Assembly (NCBI GenBank): GCA_007116445.1
Contig: SKIM01000065.1
Span: 1-6,044 of the forward strand
Source: Natronohydrobacter sp.
Lineage (GTDB): Bacteria; Pseudomonadota; Alphaproteobacteria; Rhodobacterales; Rhodobacteraceae
Direction: 5' to 3'
Length of the DNA stretch: 6,044 nucleotides
Shown here: positions 5,695 through 6,044 of the stretch, in pieces
Layout of the letters: each line of letters opens with the position of its first letter
How positions within the stretch are numbered: position 1 is the stretch's first letter
The notes under the pieces: model-generated
Told to the model about the DNA's origin: nothing
Databases searched by the model: none
What the model saw: only the letters and a program-made list of their open reading frames with translations
Program-made: the position numbers and the translations under genes

Positions 5695-5705
5695 GACACA
5701 GCGTT

Positions 5706-5763
5706 AACGCAGCAGATGCACAAATGGCTCCCTGCTGGGCAAACTATGTGCATCTGCGTTTGC
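5706..5763. repeat. Inverted repeat with two alternative pairings downstream of the pseudouridine synthase gene
   Basis: GCAGATGCACA (5712-5722) and TGTGCATCTGC (5747-5757) are perfect 11-bp inverted arms 24 bases apart. Allowing a 3-base GCA insertion in the left arm, the match extends to AACGCA outside it (5706-5711 against 5755-5760). A second inverted pair, GCAAAC (5739-5744) and GTTTGC (5758-5763), encloses the right arm, so the two stems cannot form together as simple hairpins. The element begins three bases past the pseudouridine synthase stop and could mark the 3' end of that transcript, but no T-run follows the stem in the minus-strand RNA. A protein-binding site upstream of the operon is the alternative. 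Confidence 0.5.
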
Positions 5764-5765
5764 AA

Positions 5766-6044
5766 TCACGTTCTTGTGTCGGGTTTGCGGGCGCGTTGCC
5801 CCGGGGCGGCGCGGGGTTTGGCTGGTTTCACGCCTGGCTTGGCGCGCATTGGCGGCTTGCCTGCGCCTTTGCGCGGGGGCTTTTGCTGGATCTCGTCGGC
5901 GCCCGCGCCGAGTTGATCGCGCAAGACCCGCGCCTTGACCTCCTCGACCGCGCCGCGCGCAAGACTGCCGAGCTGAAACGGGCCATAGCTGACGCGGATC
6001 AGCCGGTTCACGCTCAGCCCGACATGCCCGAGTGCGCGCCGGAT
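5766..6044 (-). CDS. rRNA pseudouridine synthase, RluB/RsuA type (C-terminal part only)
   Basis: The reading frame is open to the right edge, so the gene starts outside the window; 92 codons plus the TGA at 5768-5766 are visible. The first visible residues, IRRALGHVGLSVNRLIRVSY, followed by GPFQLGSL, are the conserved end of the RsuA/RluB/RluE/RluF catalytic domain, normally preceded by an E-G-[KR]-N-R-[EQ]-[IV] stretch. A segment with the pattern VEEVKARVLRDQLG ends the domain. The last 45 or so residues are a disordered tail rich in Lys, Arg, Pro and Ala, a common decoration in alphaproteobacterial members and probably RNA-binding. The enzyme would isomerise a uridine in ribosomal RNA; RluB (23S rRNA) is the most likely class, but the diagnostic N-terminal part is not visible. 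It is a housekeeping gene flanking the membrane cassette and separated from it by 130 bases. Confidence 0.87.
   Translation of the reverse strand: MRRALGHVGLSVNRLIRVSYGPFQLGSLARGAVEEVKARVLRDQLGAGADEIQQKPPRKGAGKPPMRAKPGVKPAKPRAAPGQRARKPDTRT

Noticed and set aside
5712..5757. Intrinsic terminator of the pseudouridine synthase gene
   Set aside because: The stem is long, but the loop is 24 bases and no T-run follows it on the minus strand, so it was kept only as an inverted repeat.
4858..5916. Long plus-strand open frame of 352 residues opposite xpaC and the upstream region
   Set aside because: No recognisable domain or plausible ribosome binding site, low-complexity composition rich in Arg, Ala and His, and it lies opposite well-recognised genes; GC-rich DNA yields such antisense frames by chance.

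Overview
The window is a GC-rich segment that looks like an alphaproteobacterial chromosome, most likely of the Rhodobacterales/Rhodobacteraceae. The reasons are the DUF2927-type lipoprotein (a family I associate mainly with that group), the style of the flanking pseudouridine synthase and PfkB kinase, and the GC bias. Every gene I can support lies on the minus strand, so genes are read from high to low coordinates. I see no rRNA, tRNA, CRISPR array, transposase, attachment site or replication origin.

Layout in transcription order. At 6044-5766 is the C-terminal end of an rRNA pseudouridine synthase (RluB/RsuA type), cut by the window edge. At 5765-5636 is a 130-base intergenic region with an inverted repeat that carries two mutually exclusive pairings, then a candidate promoter whose spacer contains a 12-bp perfect palindrome. 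Next comes an operon-like run: a 26-residue predicted membrane microprotein (5635-5555), an XpaC-family membrane protein (5550-4684), a TelA-family 'toxic anion resistance' protein (4643-3462), a DUF2927 lipoprotein (3457-2453), and an SPFH/band-7 protein with a C-terminal GYF_2 domain (2407-1316). After a 117-base gap follow a double zinc-ribbon protein with a C-terminal membrane anchor (1198-107) and the start of a PfkB sugar kinase, probably a fructokinase (95 to the window edge).

The five large proteins and the microprotein form a coherent, membrane-centred cassette. XpaC and TelA are a known neighbour pair (Bacillus subtilis xpaC-yaaN). An SPFH protein next to a zinc-ribbon protein with a membrane anchor recalls B. 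subtilis ydjG-ydjI, which sits with a PspA gene. Here there is no PspA, and the long helical TelA protein holds the comparable position. The best inference is an envelope-stress or membrane-integrity module at the inner membrane: XpaC and the zinc-ribbon protein embedded, SPFH and TelA on the cytoplasmic face, and the lipoprotein facing the periplasm. The substrate or stress is not shown by the sequence.

Points most worth a second look are the microprotein, whose 3' end holds the ribosome binding site of xpaC; a zincin-like motif in the DUF2927 lipoprotein with both metal histidines replaced; the GYF_2 domain bracketed by polyproline on an SPFH protein of a class that often carries a zinc ribbon there; and the palindrome and crossing inverted repeats upstream of the operon.
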